Shown here: positions 28,376 to 37,316 of the stretch, in pieces
Layout of the letters: each line of letters opens with the position of its first letter
Numbering within the stretch: the first letter of the stretch is position 1
NCBI RefSeq assembly: GCF_004340965.1
Contig: NZ_SLYA01000003.1
Location: forward strand, 248,001-312,000
DNA length: 64,000 bases
Reading direction: 5' to 3'
Source of the DNA: Sphingomonas sp. PP-CE-1A-559
GTDB taxonomy: Bacteria; Pseudomonadota; Alphaproteobacteria; Sphingomonadales; Sphingomonadaceae
Program-made: the position numbers and the translations under genes
Notes under the pieces: generated by a model
Database searches by the model: none
Told to the model about the DNA's origin: nothing
The model's input: only the letters and a program-made list of their open reading frames with translations

Positions 28376-28837
28376 GTGAAAAACGAAACCGTCGTGGAAT
28401 TGATCAAGGATCTGACTGCAAAATTGTCGGCCGTTGCCGAAGAATTCAACGGACGCGTCGCCAAGGCCGCGGAACCGGTGCCGGCGGGGAACGAACCGAA
28501 CGATGCTGCGCTCGTCGAACATGCGAATGCGGTGCTCGAGCAACGGCGATTGCGGCGGAAGTTCCTGCCTGGCGAACTGTTCCACGAACCGGCTTGGGAC
28601 ATGCTCCTGGCGCTTTTCGCATCGCGCGACGACCGTATGCCGATGAACATCAAGGCGCTGGTCAGCATGTCCGACGCGCCCGTCACCACGTCGCAACGCT
28701 GGATCGAGCATCTCCACAAATTGAAGCTGATCGACCGCGTTACCGACCCGACCGACCGGCGGCGCGTCGAGATATCGCTGAGCTATACCGGCGACCAGCA
28801 GATGAAGGCCTATCTGCGCGCGCTTCTTCGCGGCTAA
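28376..28837 (+). CDS. MarR-like winged-helix transcriptional regulator
   Basis: The 153-residue protein has a helical N-terminal part and a winged helix in the C-terminal 90 residues, with D-A-P-V-T-T-S-Q-R-W-I-E-H-L as recognition helix and D-P-T-D-R-R-R-V-E-I-S-L as the wing. This D-x-R-D/R-x-R-x-V wing is the MarR hallmark. The GTG at 28376 follows GGGGAG at suitable spacing; a TTG directly before it is less likely. It sits between the polyketide operon and the DUF11 operon and could regulate either; no ligand is known. Confidence 0.85.
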   Translation: MKNETVVELIKDLTAKLSAVAEEFNGRVAKAAEPVPAGNEPNDAALVEHANAVLEQRRLRRKFLPGELFHEPAWDMLLALFASRDDRMPMNIKALVSMSDAPVTTSQRWIEHLHKLKLIDRVTDPTDRRRVEISLSYTGDQQMKAYLRALLRG

Positions 28838-28858
28838 CTCGATCACTACGCCTGTCAC

Positions 28859-28908
28859 GGCCGGCCATGACGCGTCTTCTCGAGGGACGTCGTCTGGCCG
28901 GCCCTTTT
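28859..28908 (+). terminator. Rho-independent terminator after the MarR-like gene
   Basis: GGCCGGCCA (28859-28867) pairs with TGGCCGGCC (28895-28903), extended inside by GACG/CGTC, and is followed by CTTTT. Confidence 0.65.
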
Positions 28909-28942
28909 GCGTCTGGACGGTATCTGCATAAATAAAGCCACT

Positions 28943-29040
28943 ACGGTTCTGGATTTCTCAACAATAGAACGGTAATGACGAAAGATACCGTTTTGCTATG
29001 TGATGTAACGACCGTTCATCTGAAAACGGATGTTGTCACA
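28943..29040. promoter_or_regulatory. Array of ACCGTT-type half-sites, candidate operator
   Basis: Five related half-sites occur: ACGGTT (28943), AACGGTA (28968), TACCGTT (28986), ACCGTT (29011) and AACGGA (29025). The second and third form a perfect inverted repeat AACGGTA-N11-TACCGTT. The last two face each other across 8 bases, within an outer TGTGA (28999) / TCACA (29036) pair. Confidence 0.5.
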
Positions 29041-29148
29041 TTAACTATCATAGTTTGGCTTTATGATCCCATTATGATTTCGTAGTATTTGATTAAGTGG
29101 CTTCGGACAATTTGTTCCCGATCGAAGGGAAGAAAATTGATTCGTCTG

Positions 29149-30162
29149 ATGTCACAGCATGGAGGAAAGAGCGGGCGGTTTCGACGCGCTGCGGCACCTT
29201 GCCTGCTGTCCTGCATACTGAGCGCGGGATTGCCGCAGCCGTTGCTTGCCCAGACGCCAGCGACAGTGACGCCGATCGGCACGCCAGCGGGTACGCCGAT
29301 CGTCAATACCGCCGGCCTGCGGTACGATGCCGATGGTACGGCGCAGTCGACCAGTTCGAACACCGTGACGATCATCGTCGCCGAGCGGCTCGACGTGGCG
29401 CTGGTCCGCGACGGCCGGGGCGCGGTCGTCGTCACCGCGCAGCCGGTCGCCATTCCCTTCACGCTGACCAATCTCGACAATGGTGCCGAGTCGTTCGTGC
29501 TAGCCGCCTCCGTATCGCCCGGCGCAGCCGTGTTGCGTACGCTGGTGATCGATACCGACGGCGATGGCCTCTACGATCCTGCCAAGGACGTCGCGCCGGT
29601 CGATGGCAAGACGCCGCTCCTGACACCTGGCCAGTCGATCAAGCTGCTCGCGATCCTGGTTGCCACGCCGGAGGGCGGCGCCACGAACGCCGTGCTGACC
29701 GTCACCGCGCGCTCGACGACGGGATCCGGCGCGACGGGCAACGTCTATCCCAGCGCGGGTGATGGCGGTGGCGATGCGGTGGTCGGACCGACCGGCGCGC
29801 TCGCCACCGTCTCGGTCCCGCTCGGTACCGCGCTCGCGGGCCCGGTGCTGCTCAAGAGCCAGTCGGTGCGCGCCGCCGACGGATCGCAGACCGCGGTGCG
29901 CGACGCGGTCATCACCTACACGCTGGAGGCGCGCTTCACCGATGCCGTCACCGGCGCGCGGATCGCCGACCCGATCCCCGTCGGCACGGTCTTCGTCCTC
30001 GGCAGCCTGTCTCTCGACGGTGCGCCGCTCAGCGATGGCGCCGACGACGACGCCGGGCGCTTCGACCCGAGCGCCGCGCAGGGTGCCGGCGTCACCGTCG
30101 CGCTCGGCCGGGTCGCCGCCGGGTCCAGCCATACCGTCCAGTTCAAAGCCAAGATTCAATGA
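29149..30162 (+). CDS. Exported DUF11-like repeat protein (first of four)
   Basis: The 337-residue protein has a signal peptide ending at about L-L-A-Q-T. An N-terminal module then reads G-T-P-I-V-N-T-A-G-L-R-Y ... S-S-N-T-V-T-I-I-V, shared with the third and fourth proteins of the operon. Beta-rich sequence with D-T-D-G-D-G-L-Y-D (calcium-loop-like) and a DUF11-type region with the D-A-V-I-T-Y-T-L motif follow. The start may be the ATG at 29149 or a TTG at 29137 that has AAGGGAAG upstream. It is probably secreted or displayed. The biochemical role is unknown. Eleven bases separate it from the next gene. Confidence 0.82.
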   Translation: MSQHGGKSGRFRRAAAPCLLSCILSAGLPQPLLAQTPATVTPIGTPAGTPIVNTAGLRYDADGTAQSTSSNTVTIIVAERLDVALVRDGRGAVVVTAQPVAIPFTLTNLDNGAESFVLAASVSPGAAVLRTLVIDTDGDGLYDPAKDVAPVDGKTPLLTPGQSIKLLAILVATPEGGATNAVLTVTARSTTGSGATGNVYPSAGDGGGDAVVGPTGALATVSVPLGTALAGPVLLKSQSVRAADGSQTAVRDAVITYTLEARFTDAVTGARIADPIPVGTVFVLGSLSLDGAPLSDGADDDAGRFDPSAAQGAGVTVALGRVAAGSSHTVQFKAKIQ

Positions 30163-30173
30163 GGAGCCAAGCC

Positions 30174-30647
30174 ATGATTACGCGTCCAATGACTGCCGCC
30201 GTTCTGGTCGCCACGGCCGCCGCAGCCTCCGCGGCTGCCGGTCCGTTGCAGGTCAGCAGCAGCATCCTTGTCGAGGCCCGCAGCGCCGCGGCCGACGGCA
30301 CCACCCGGGTTACACTCGTGAAGCCGACCAAGGTGACGCCGGGCGACAAGGTGATCTTCGTCCTCGCCTATCGCAACAGCGGCGCGCAGCCGCTGGCGAA
30401 CGTGGTGCTCGACAACCCGTTGCCGCGACAGATCGCCTATCGATCGGCCAATCCCGGTTCGCCCGCGCCCGACGTCTCGGTCGACGGCAAGACTTACGGT
30501 TCGCTCGCCACCCTCCGCGTCCGGAGCCCCGACGGCAGCACGCGCGCGGCGAGCCCCAACGATGTCACCAGCGTCCGGTGGCGCCTCGCGAGCCCGTTAG
30601 CGGCGGGTTCGCAGGGCCAGTTCGCGTTCCAGGCTGTCCTCAAATGA
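30174..30647 (+). CDS. Exported DUF11-like protein (second of four)
   Basis: The 157-residue protein starts with a signal peptide rich in alanine (M-I-T-R-P-M-T-A-A-V). The mature part is one DUF11-like beta domain with G-D-K-V-I-F-V-L-A-Y-R-N-S-G-A-Q-P-L-A-N-V-V-L-D-N-P-L-P, the usual pattern for domains found in large bacterial surface proteins. GAGGAG lies 7 bases before the ATG at 30174, preferring it over the ATG at 30159. The function is unknown; it probably works with its operon partners outside the inner membrane. Confidence 0.83.
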   Translation: MITRPMTAAVLVATAAAASAAAGPLQVSSSILVEARSAAADGTTRVTLVKPTKVTPGDKVIFVLAYRNSGAQPLANVVLDNPLPRQIAYRSANPGSPAPDVSVDGKTYGSLATLRVRSPDGSTRAASPNDVTSVRWRLASPLAAGSQGQFAFQAVLK

Positions 30648-30706
30648 TCCGGCCGATCTCTCTCTCCACACCCGACCAAAACCATCACAGAAGGAAGACC
30701 TAAACG

Positions 30707-31828
30707 ATGTACGCAAAAGGGGTAATACGCACGCTGCTGGCCGGTACGGCCGCCATCGTGTCGGCCGGTACCGCCATGGCACAGACCGGACCGGGACCAG
30801 CAGGTACCGCCGCCGGGACGACCGTCACCAACACCGCGCAGGCGAGCTATCTGGTCAACGGCGTTCAGCAATCGGCGACATCGAACGCCGCGACGTTCGT
30901 GGTCGATCGCAAGGTCAACCTGACCGTCGCCACCAACCAGCCCGCCAACACGCAGGTCTCGGTCGGCCAAGCGGGCGCCGTCCTGACGTTCAAGGTGACG
31001 AACAACACCAACGGCATACAGGATTTCCTGCTGTCGACCAGCCAGACGCCGATCCAGGGGCTTTTCACCGGCGACAATTTCGACGTGACCAACATCAAGG
31101 TGTTCGTCGATTCAAACGGCAACGGCACCTATGACGTGGGCGCAGATACCGCCACGTACATCAACGAACTCGGTGCCGATCAATCGGCGATCGTGTTCAT
31201 CGTCGCGGATGTGCCCAACGTCCAGGCGGTCTCGCTCGCGGGTGTCACGCTGATCGCGCAGGTCGCGGCGGGCGGCGATGCGGCGGCGCAGGGCGCGGCC
31301 CTGGTGCCCAGCCTTCTCGCCAACGACGACAACGCGGTCGACGTGGTTTTCGCGGACAATGATTCGGATGGTCTCGGTCCCGATATCGCCAGCAACGGCT
31401 ATGGCCGTGCGGCACTCGGCTATGAAATCACGACGCGCAACGTCAACCTGACGGTGACGAAGTCGTCGGTGGTGATTTCCGATCCGGTCTCCGGCCTGTT
31501 GCTGCCGAAGGCGATTCCGGGCGCGGTCGTGCAATATTGCCTGGTCGTCAACAACGCGACGCTGCTGGTGCCTGCGAGCAACATCAGCCTCACCGATATC
31601 ATTCCGGCCAACACGACCTATCAGCCGGGATCGATCACGATCGGTGGGCTGGGCGTCGGCGGGGCATGCGTGCTGAACGGCTTCCCTGCGAACGACGACG
31701 GATCGGCGATCCCGCTGACTCCTTTCACCGGCTCGTACAATGCCGGCACGAAGAAGGTGACCGCGACGATTCCGACCCTGCTCGGCGGGACGTCGGTAGC
31801 GGCAAGCTTCCGCGTGACGATCAACTAA
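30707..31828 (+). CDS. Exported DUF11-like protein (third of four)
   Basis: The 373-residue protein has a signal peptide (cleavage after about T-A-M-A-Q) and the operon's N-terminal module G-T-T-V-T-N-T-A-Q-A-S-Y ... T-S-N-A-A-T-F-V-V. Two calcium-loop-like sites follow (D-S-N-G-N-G-T-Y-D and D-N-D-S-D-G-L-G-P-D). The C-terminal 120 residues are a DUF11 domain (V-Q-Y-C-L-V-V-N-N, I-S-L-T-D-I-I-P-A-N-T-T-Y). AGAAGG is found 13 bases before the start. The function is unknown; a structural surface component is a reasonable guess. Confidence 0.83.
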   Translation: MYAKGVIRTLLAGTAAIVSAGTAMAQTGPGPAGTAAGTTVTNTAQASYLVNGVQQSATSNAATFVVDRKVNLTVATNQPANTQVSVGQAGAVLTFKVTNNTNGIQDFLLSTSQTPIQGLFTGDNFDVTNIKVFVDSNGNGTYDVGADTATYINELGADQSAIVFIVADVPNVQAVSLAGVTLIAQVAAGGDAAAQGAALVPSLLANDDNAVDVVFADNDSDGLGPDIASNGYGRAALGYEITTRNVNLTVTKSSVVISDPVSGLLLPKAIPGAVVQYCLVVNNATLLVPASNISLTDIIPANTTYQPGSITIGGLGVGGACVLNGFPANDDGSAIPLTPFTGSYNAGTKKVTATIPTLLGGTSVAASFRVTIN

Positions 31829-31912
31829 GTCCCACCACCCAGACTCCGCTCCTCACGAACAAGGAACGACCGATCCCGGCGCGTGAAGACGCGCGTCGGG
31901 AGAGGACCCTTC

Positions 31913-34900
31913 ATGTCCAGCTTTCGTCGCCTTTCGCGCCTTTGCGCCCTGTTCCTGACGCTCCTGCTCGGGCTGATCGTCGGCACCCTGCCGGCGACCG
32001 CGCAGACGGGTGTCCAGACCGGCGCTCAGATCGGTCGTATCCAGAATACCGCGACGCTGTCGTTCGACGACGCGGCCAGCGATTCCGGCGTACGCACATT
32101 GCCGTCCAATACGGTTTTGCTCGACGTGAATCGGGCCAAGCGCCCGACCACGCTCACATTCCACCTGCCGCCGCCCAATTACGACCTGACGGGCGCGACG
32201 TGCCAGACGACCCCCAGCTTCCAGTTCACACCCGCGCCGATCGATGCCGCGACCTTCGCCAAATCGCCCTGGGTCGCGGCGATCGACATCTATGCCGACA
32301 TGATCCTGGTGCTTGACAACCAGGCCGGCAACCACGACCCGGACGTGCGCGAGACCGCAGTCATCGCGGTCGATGTCGGTAAGATCCACACGACGCTGAC
32401 GCTCATCGAGACCGCGGCCGACAGCGGCATCTTCGCGGGCGGCATCCCCGCGAGCGCGACGGGCAAGCATCCCGAACTCGCCGCCTGCGATATCCGCAAC
32501 ATGCGCGGCGCGACGATCAAGCTGAGCTTCGCCGAGGATGGTTACAGCCTCGCCTCGATGGCGTCGCTGCTGATCGATCCGGCCGGCTACACCTTCGATT
32601 CGCGGACCGGCGCTCTGGTCGACGGCACGACCGTGTCGCTGGTCGACGATGCCGGCCAGCCTGCCACCGTGTTCGGCGACGACGGCGTCAGCCGCTATCC
32701 CTCCACCGTCGTCACGGGTGAGGCAGTCACCGACGCCAGCGGCCGTGTGTACCCGGGCGAGACCGGCCGGTACCGATTCCCGCTCACCGCACCGGGCCGC
32801 TATTACCTGAAGGTGACGCCGCCCGGCACCTACACCGCGCCATCGACCGTCGATCGCGCGACGCTCGCTGCGTTGAAGGATCCGCAGGGCACGCCGTTCA
32901 TCCTCAACGACACCAGCTTCGGTGGATCGCTGACGCTGTCGACGCCCGAGCCCTTTTCGGCCGACATCCCGCTCGACAGTCCCGGTGCAGGAACGTTGCT
33001 GCTGACCAAGGTGGCATCGGTGCGTGAAGCGGCGCCGGGCGATTTCGTCCAGTATTTGCTGCGCATCACCAACCGCGATTCGGTCCCGGCGCGCGGGCTC
33101 CACGTCGCCGATACCTTGCCCAAGGGACTACGCTACGAACGCAATTCCGCGCGCGGCGGTGACGAGCCGACCGTGTCGACCGACGGCCGCAGCCTCGACT
33201 TCGTCATACCCGTGCTCGCCGCGGGTGCCTCGGCCGAACTGAAATACGTCGTCAGCATCGCCCCCGGCGCACCCACCGGCGAAGCGCTCAACCGCGCGCG
33301 TGTCGTCGGGCAGGGCACCGTCACCAGCAACGAGGCCGCGGCATCGGTCCGCCTGCGCCCGCTGCTGTTCACCGATGCGATGACGATCATCGGCCGCGTG
33401 ACCGAGGGGAATTGCGGCGATCCGGTCGACAAGCGCAAGGGCGTGCCGGGAATCCGCCTGCTGATGGAGGACGGCACGTTCGTCTCCACCGATCGCGACG
33501 GGCTGTACCATTTCGAGGGTGTCCGCGCCGGGCGCCATGTCGTTCAGATCGACACGTCCAGCATCCCCGCGACGCACGCACCGGTCGCCTGCGATATCGA
33601 CACGCGCCAGGCGAACAGCCCGATCTCGCGCTTCGTCGAGGGCGACGGCGGCCTGCTCAAGCGCGTCGACTTCCAGCTCAAGCCGACCGGCAAGGCTGCA
33701 TCGGCGGACGCGGGCCTCCCCGTCACGGTCGCCGATGCCGCCGTCGCCGCGGGCAGCCGTGACTGGCTGGCGGGCGATCAGGCGGCCGGCATCGACTGGC
33801 TGTTCCCACAGGCCGACCACAACCCGCGCGCGCCGATCGTCCGCGCGGTCGTCAAGCACGCGCCCGGCCAGCGGGTTGCGCTGACCATCAACGGCAAGCA
33901 GGTCGAGCCGCTCGCGTTCGACGGCACCGATCAGCGCGACGGCACCGACATCGCCGTTTCGCGCTGGACGGGTATCCCGTTGATCGACGGCGACAATCGC
34001 CTCCAGGCACGCGTGCTCGCCGCCGATGGCAGCGTCGTGAAGACGCTCGACCGGGTGGTGCATTACTCCGGGCCCGGCGTTCGCGCGGTGTTCGACGCCG
34101 CCAGCAGCCGCCTCGTCGCCGACGGTCTGACCCGCCCGCTGATCGCGGTGCGCGTGACCGACAAGACCGGCCGTCCGGTGCGCGCAGGCACGCTGATCCC
34201 CTTCACCGTCGACCAGCCCTATACCGCGGCGGTCGAGGCCGAACTCGAACAGGGCCGCCAGCTTGCCGGTCGCGAGCGGTCGTCCACTACCGCGCAGGTG
34301 GTCGGCGACGACGGCCTCGCCTTCATCGCGCTCCAACCGACGACGCAGGCCGGTGCGGTCCATGCGATCGTCTCGCTGGCCGAAGAGAAGATCGTCCACA
34401 CCAGCGAAGTCCGCGCCTGGCTCGCCGCGTCCGCTAAGGACTGGGTCGTGGTCGGGTTCGGCGCGGGCTCGCTCGGCTACGACATGCTCAGCAAGCGCCA
34501 GTCGGGCCTGCCGCGGTCGCAGCGGAACAGCGTGGTCACCGACGGCCAGCTCGCTTTCTATGCCAAGGGCCGCGTCAAGGGCTCGTGGCTGGCGACGATC
34601 GCCTATGACAGCGACCGCAAATACGATCCCGACCGCGGTCTGCTCGGCACGATCGACCCCGACCGCTATTACACCGTCTACGGCGACGGCTCGCGCCAGG
34701 GCTATGACGCGGCAACCCGCCGGAAGCTGTACCTGCGGCTCGAGCGTCGTGAGTTCTACGCGCTGTTCGGCGATTTCGAGACCGGGTTCACCGATACGCA
34801 GCTGACGCGCTACAATCGCACGCTCAACGGCATCAAGACCGCGTATGAGGGCAAGCGGATCCGCGCGACTGGATTCGCCGCGCATACCGACACGCTGTAT

Positions 34901-36955
34901 TCGCGCGACGAAATCCAGGGCAACGGGCTGAGCGGTCCGTATCGGCTGCAGGGGCGCAACATCGTCCCGAACAGTGACAAACTGCGGCTGGAGACGCGCG
35001 ATCGCTTCCGCTCCGAACTGATCGTCGCCAGCACCGAACTCACCCGCCACATCGACTACGATATCGACACGTCGATGGGCACGGTCCGCTTCCGCCAGCC
35101 GATCCTGAGCCGGGATTCGAACCTGAATCCAATCTTCATCGTGGCCGATTACGAGGTCGAGGGCGGCAGATCGGCGAAGCTCGCGGCCGCCGCGCGCGTC
35201 GCGACCAAGCTTGCGAACGGCCGCGTCGAAGTCGGCGCTGCGGTTATCCGCGACGAGACCGTCGGCAAGGCCACCGTGCTCGGCGCAGACATCAAGGCGC
35301 ACGTCACCGCCAATACCGAACTGCGCGGCGAGATCGCCAAGGGCGGTCGCGGCGGGCTGGGGCGTGGGCTTGCGTACCTTGCCGAGGTCGATCACCACGG
35401 CACCAAGCTCGACCTGCTCGCCTATGCCCGCCAGCAGGATACCGCGTTCGGCGTCGGCCAGCAGAACCTGGTCGAGGCGGGGACGCGCAAATTCGGGCTC
35501 GACGGCCGACTGCGGCTGACCGATCGGCTGAGCGTGACCGGGGTCGCCTGGTACCAGCAGCAGTTGACCAACCCGGGCACGCGCGCCGCCGGCGAGGCCC
35601 GCCTCGAATATCGCCGCGACACCGGCACGATCTTCGTCGGCGGCCAGTTCGCGTCGGATCGCGGCATGGACGGCAAGAACCGCGACAGCCGCCTGCTGAC
35701 GGTCGGCGGCACGCAAGCGCTGTTCGGCAATGCGGTGACGCTCACCGGCCAGACGCAGTTCGCGCCCGGTGGCGACAGCGACAGTGTCGACTTCCCGATC
35801 CGCCACCAGATCCAGCTCGCCTACCGGATCAAGCCCGGCATCCGCCTGATCGGCGGATACGAGATCGCGAACGGCGACGGCTATGTCGCGCATACCAAGC
35901 AGTTCGGCGTCGACGTCGCCCCCTGGACCGGTGCCAAGCTGATGAGCACGCTCAACCAGCAGGCGATCGGCGAGAACGGCGCGCGCACCTATGCGCAATA
36001 CGGGCTCAGCCAGTCGGTGCCGCTTGGCAAGAACTGGACCGTCGACGGCACGCTCGACGCGAGCAACACGCTGAAGGGGCAAATTCCGGACGGCGCGGTG
36101 GTCAATGCGTTCCAGCCGGTCACCTCGGGTGGCTATGTCGGGCAGGACCAGACCAACGGCGATTATGCCGCGGTGACGCTGGGGGCGACCTATCGCCAGG
36201 CCCGCTGGTCGGTGAATGGCCGCCTGGAATACCGCAATGCCGACAGCGGCGATCGATGGGGGATCACCACCAACTTCCTCCGCACGCTGGGGCAGGGCAA
36301 GACGCTCGCATCGAGCATCAAGGCGTACACGATCAAGGACAAGACCGGCGCGGTCGCGACCTATGCCACCGCCGACATCGCGCTCGCGCTGCGTCCGCTC
36401 GACAGCCGCTGGTCGGTGCTCGAACGGCTCGAGTTGCGGCACGAGAGCGCGGATGCCGGGTTCTCGGACTCCAATTCGCTCGGCGTCCCAGCCTACGGAG
36501 GCGGCGACCAGGTGACGTCGCGGATCATCAACAACCTCGCGGTCAACTATCGCACCGGCCCCGAAGGGCTCGGCCACGGCACTGAGGCGACGCTGTACTA
36601 CGGTGCGAAATACGTCGCCGGGCGATTCGCCGACGATACCTATGACGGGTATATCGACGTAACCGGGTTCGAGTTGCGCCAGGATGTCGGCACGCGGTTC
36701 GACATCGGCGTCAGCGGTTCGGTCCAGCATGCGTGGGAGCGCGGCGCGTGGTCGTGGAGCGGCGGGCCGTCGGTCGGCGTGTCGCCCGCGCAGAACACGT
36801 GGATCAGCACCGGCTACAATTTGTCCGGCTACCGCGACCGCGATTTCGAGGACGACCGCTACACGCGGCAGGGGCCGTACGTCACGATGCGGCTGAAGTT
36901 CGACCAAGCCTCGATCAGTGGCGCCACGCGCGCGCTGTTCGGTGGTCGACGTTAA
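31913..36955 (+). CDS. Giant exported protein: DUF11 and Ig-like domains with a probable outer-membrane beta-barrel
   Basis: The 1680-residue protein begins with a signal peptide (cleavage near T-A-Q-T, about residue 31) and the operon's module (I-G-R-I-Q-N-T-A-T-L-S-F ... P-S-N-T-V-L-L-D-V). Residues about 362-475 form a DUF11 domain (A-P-G-D-F-V-Q-Y-L-L-R-I-T-N). Residues 482-560 resemble an SdrD-B/carboxypeptidase-regulatory-like fold (S-T-D-R-D-G-L-Y-H-F). Residues about 720-840 look like a bacterial Ig-like domain. From about 845 to the end, alternating strands with aromatic girdles suggest an outer-membrane barrel, ending Y-V-T-M-R-L-K-F. The ATG at 31913 follows GGGAGAGG; a GTG at 31883 is also in frame. 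It may be a surface anchor or export platform for the other three proteins; this is inference. Confidence 0.85.
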   Translation: MSSFRRLSRLCALFLTLLLGLIVGTLPATAQTGVQTGAQIGRIQNTATLSFDDAASDSGVRTLPSNTVLLDVNRAKRPTTLTFHLPPPNYDLTGATCQTTPSFQFTPAPIDAATFAKSPWVAAIDIYADMILVLDNQAGNHDPDVRETAVIAVDVGKIHTTLTLIETAADSGIFAGGIPASATGKHPELAACDIRNMRGATIKLSFAEDGYSLASMASLLIDPAGYTFDSRTGALVDGTTVSLVDDAGQPATVFGDDGVSRYPSTVVTGEAVTDASGRVYPGETGRYRFPLTAPGRYYLKVTPPGTYTAPSTVDRATLAALKDPQGTPFILNDTSFGGSLTLSTPEPFSADIPLDSPGAGTLLLTKVASVREAAPGDFVQYLLRITNRDSVPARGLHVADTLPKGLRYERNSARGGDEPTVSTDGRSLDFVIPVLAAGASAELKYVVSIAPGAPTGEALNRARVVGQGTVTSNEAAASVRLRPLLFTDAMTIIGRVTEGNCGDPVDKRKGVPGIRLLMEDGTFVSTDRDGLYHFEGVRAGRHVVQIDTSSIPATHAPVACDIDTRQANSPISRFVEGDGGLLKRVDFQLKPTGKAASADAGLPVTVADAAVAAGSRDWLAGDQAAGIDWLFPQADHNPRAPIVRAVVKHAPGQRVALTINGKQVEPLAFDGTDQRDGTDIAVSRWTGIPLIDGDNRLQARVLAADGSVVKTLDRVVHYSGPGVRAVFDAASSRLVADGLTRPLIAVRVTDKTGRPVRAGTLIPFTVDQPYTAAVEAELEQGRQLAGRERSSTTAQVVGDDGLAFIALQPTTQAGAVHAIVSLAEEKIVHTSEVRAWLAASAKDWVVVGFGAGSLGYDMLSKRQSGLPRSQRNSVVTDGQLAFYAKGRVKGSWLATIAYDSDRKYDPDRGLLGTIDPDRYYTVYGDGSRQGYDAATRRKLYLRLERREFYALFGDFETGFTDTQLTRYNRTLNGIKTAYEGKRIRATGFAAHTDTLYSRDEIQGNGLSGPYRLQGRNIVPNSDKLRLETRDRFRSELIVASTELTRHIDYDIDTSMGTVRFRQPILSRDSNLNPIFIVADYEVEGGRSAKLAAAARVATKLANGRVEVGAAVIRDETVGKATVLGADIKAHVTANTELRGEIAKGGRGGLGRGLAYLAEVDHHGTKLDLLAYARQQDTAFGVGQQNLVEAGTRKFGLDGRLRLTDRLSVTGVAWYQQQLTNPGTRAAGEARLEYRRDTGTIFVGGQFASDRGMDGKNRDSRLLTVGGTQALFGNAVTLTGQTQFAPGGDSDSVDFPIRHQIQLAYRIKPGIRLIGGYEIANGDGYVAHTKQFGVDVAPWTGAKLMSTLNQQAIGENGARTYAQYGLSQSVPLGKNWTVDGTLDASNTLKGQIPDGAVVNAFQPVTSGGYVGQDQTNGDYAAVTLGATYRQARWSVNGRLEYRNADSGDRWGITTNFLRTLGQGKTLASSIKAYTIKDKTGAVATYATADIALALRPLDSRWSVLERLELRHESADAGFSDSNSLGVPAYGGGDQVTSRIINNLAVNYRTGPEGLGHGTEATLYYGAKYVAGRFADDTYDGYIDVTGFELRQDVGTRFDIGVSGSVQHAWERGAWSWSGGPSVGVSPAQNTWISTGYNLSGYRDRDFEDDRYTRQGPYVTMRLKFDQASISGATRALFGGRR

Positions 36956-36973
36956 TTACAGGGAGAAAGACCT

Positions 36974-37225
36974 ATGCCGATGCCGAGCCAGCCGACACCC
37001 ATGCCGCTGCCGCGCGACTTCACGGACCACGGTCCGTGCGTCGAGGACCTCGCACGGGCGTTTGCAGCGCAGGATGCGGCGACGAGTGAGGCGCTGATAG
37101 AGACGCTGGCGACTCAGGCGATCCGCCAATGGCGGCTCGACGACGCGACGTTCTGGCAACGCGTTAAGTTCCAGGCGCGGATGATCCGGGCGAGGCAGGG
37201 GTCAGGGAGTTCGGGGAAGCACTGA
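36974..37225 (+). CDS. Hypothetical small protein at the end of the DUF11 operon
   Basis: The 83-residue protein was not recognised. It begins with a proline-rich stretch (M-P-M-P-S-Q-P-T-P-M-P-L-P-R-D-F) and continues with two amphipathic helices (E-D-L-A-R-A-F-A-A-Q-D and F-W-Q-R-V-K-F-Q-A-R-M-I). It has no signal peptide, so it is probably cytoplasmic, unlike its operon partners. GGGAGAAAG precedes the ATG, and it starts 18 bases after the giant gene, which supports expression. Confidence 0.68.
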   Translation: MPMPSQPTPMPLPRDFTDHGPCVEDLARAFAAQDAATSEALIETLATQAIRQWRLDDATFWQRVKFQARMIRARQGSGSSGKH

Positions 37226-37251
37226 GCGACAAACACACGATCTCGCTGCTT

Positions 37252-37273
37252 CCCCCTCCCTTCCAGGGAGGGG
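37252..37273. repeat. Half-element of repeat family C / terminator-like hairpin
   Basis: CCCCTCCCTTCCAGGGAGGGG is the right-hand hairpin of family C standing alone. It lies after the DUF11 operon and before the convergent small gene, and could end transcription from the operon. Confidence 0.6.
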
Positions 37274-37316
37274 CGCGCGTCGGCTTATCGGTCGGGAATC
37301 CGAACCCCAGCCACCG

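Larger units (their letters stand above)
28838..29148. other. Regulatory region upstream of the exported DUF11 operon
   Basis: This 311-base gap holds a terminator for the MarR-like gene (28859-28908) and then AT-rich sequence with several ACCGTT/AACGGT half-sites (28943-29040). A promoter for the following operon is expected here, but a clear -35/-10 pair was not identified. Confidence 0.65.

Noticed and set aside
33128..36907. A 1259-codon open frame on the minus strand opposite the giant exported protein gene
   Set aside because: It is a shadow of the plus-strand gene: its product is rich in Arg, Asp, Ala and Gly without domain signatures, while the plus strand has a signal peptide, domains and a ribosome binding site.
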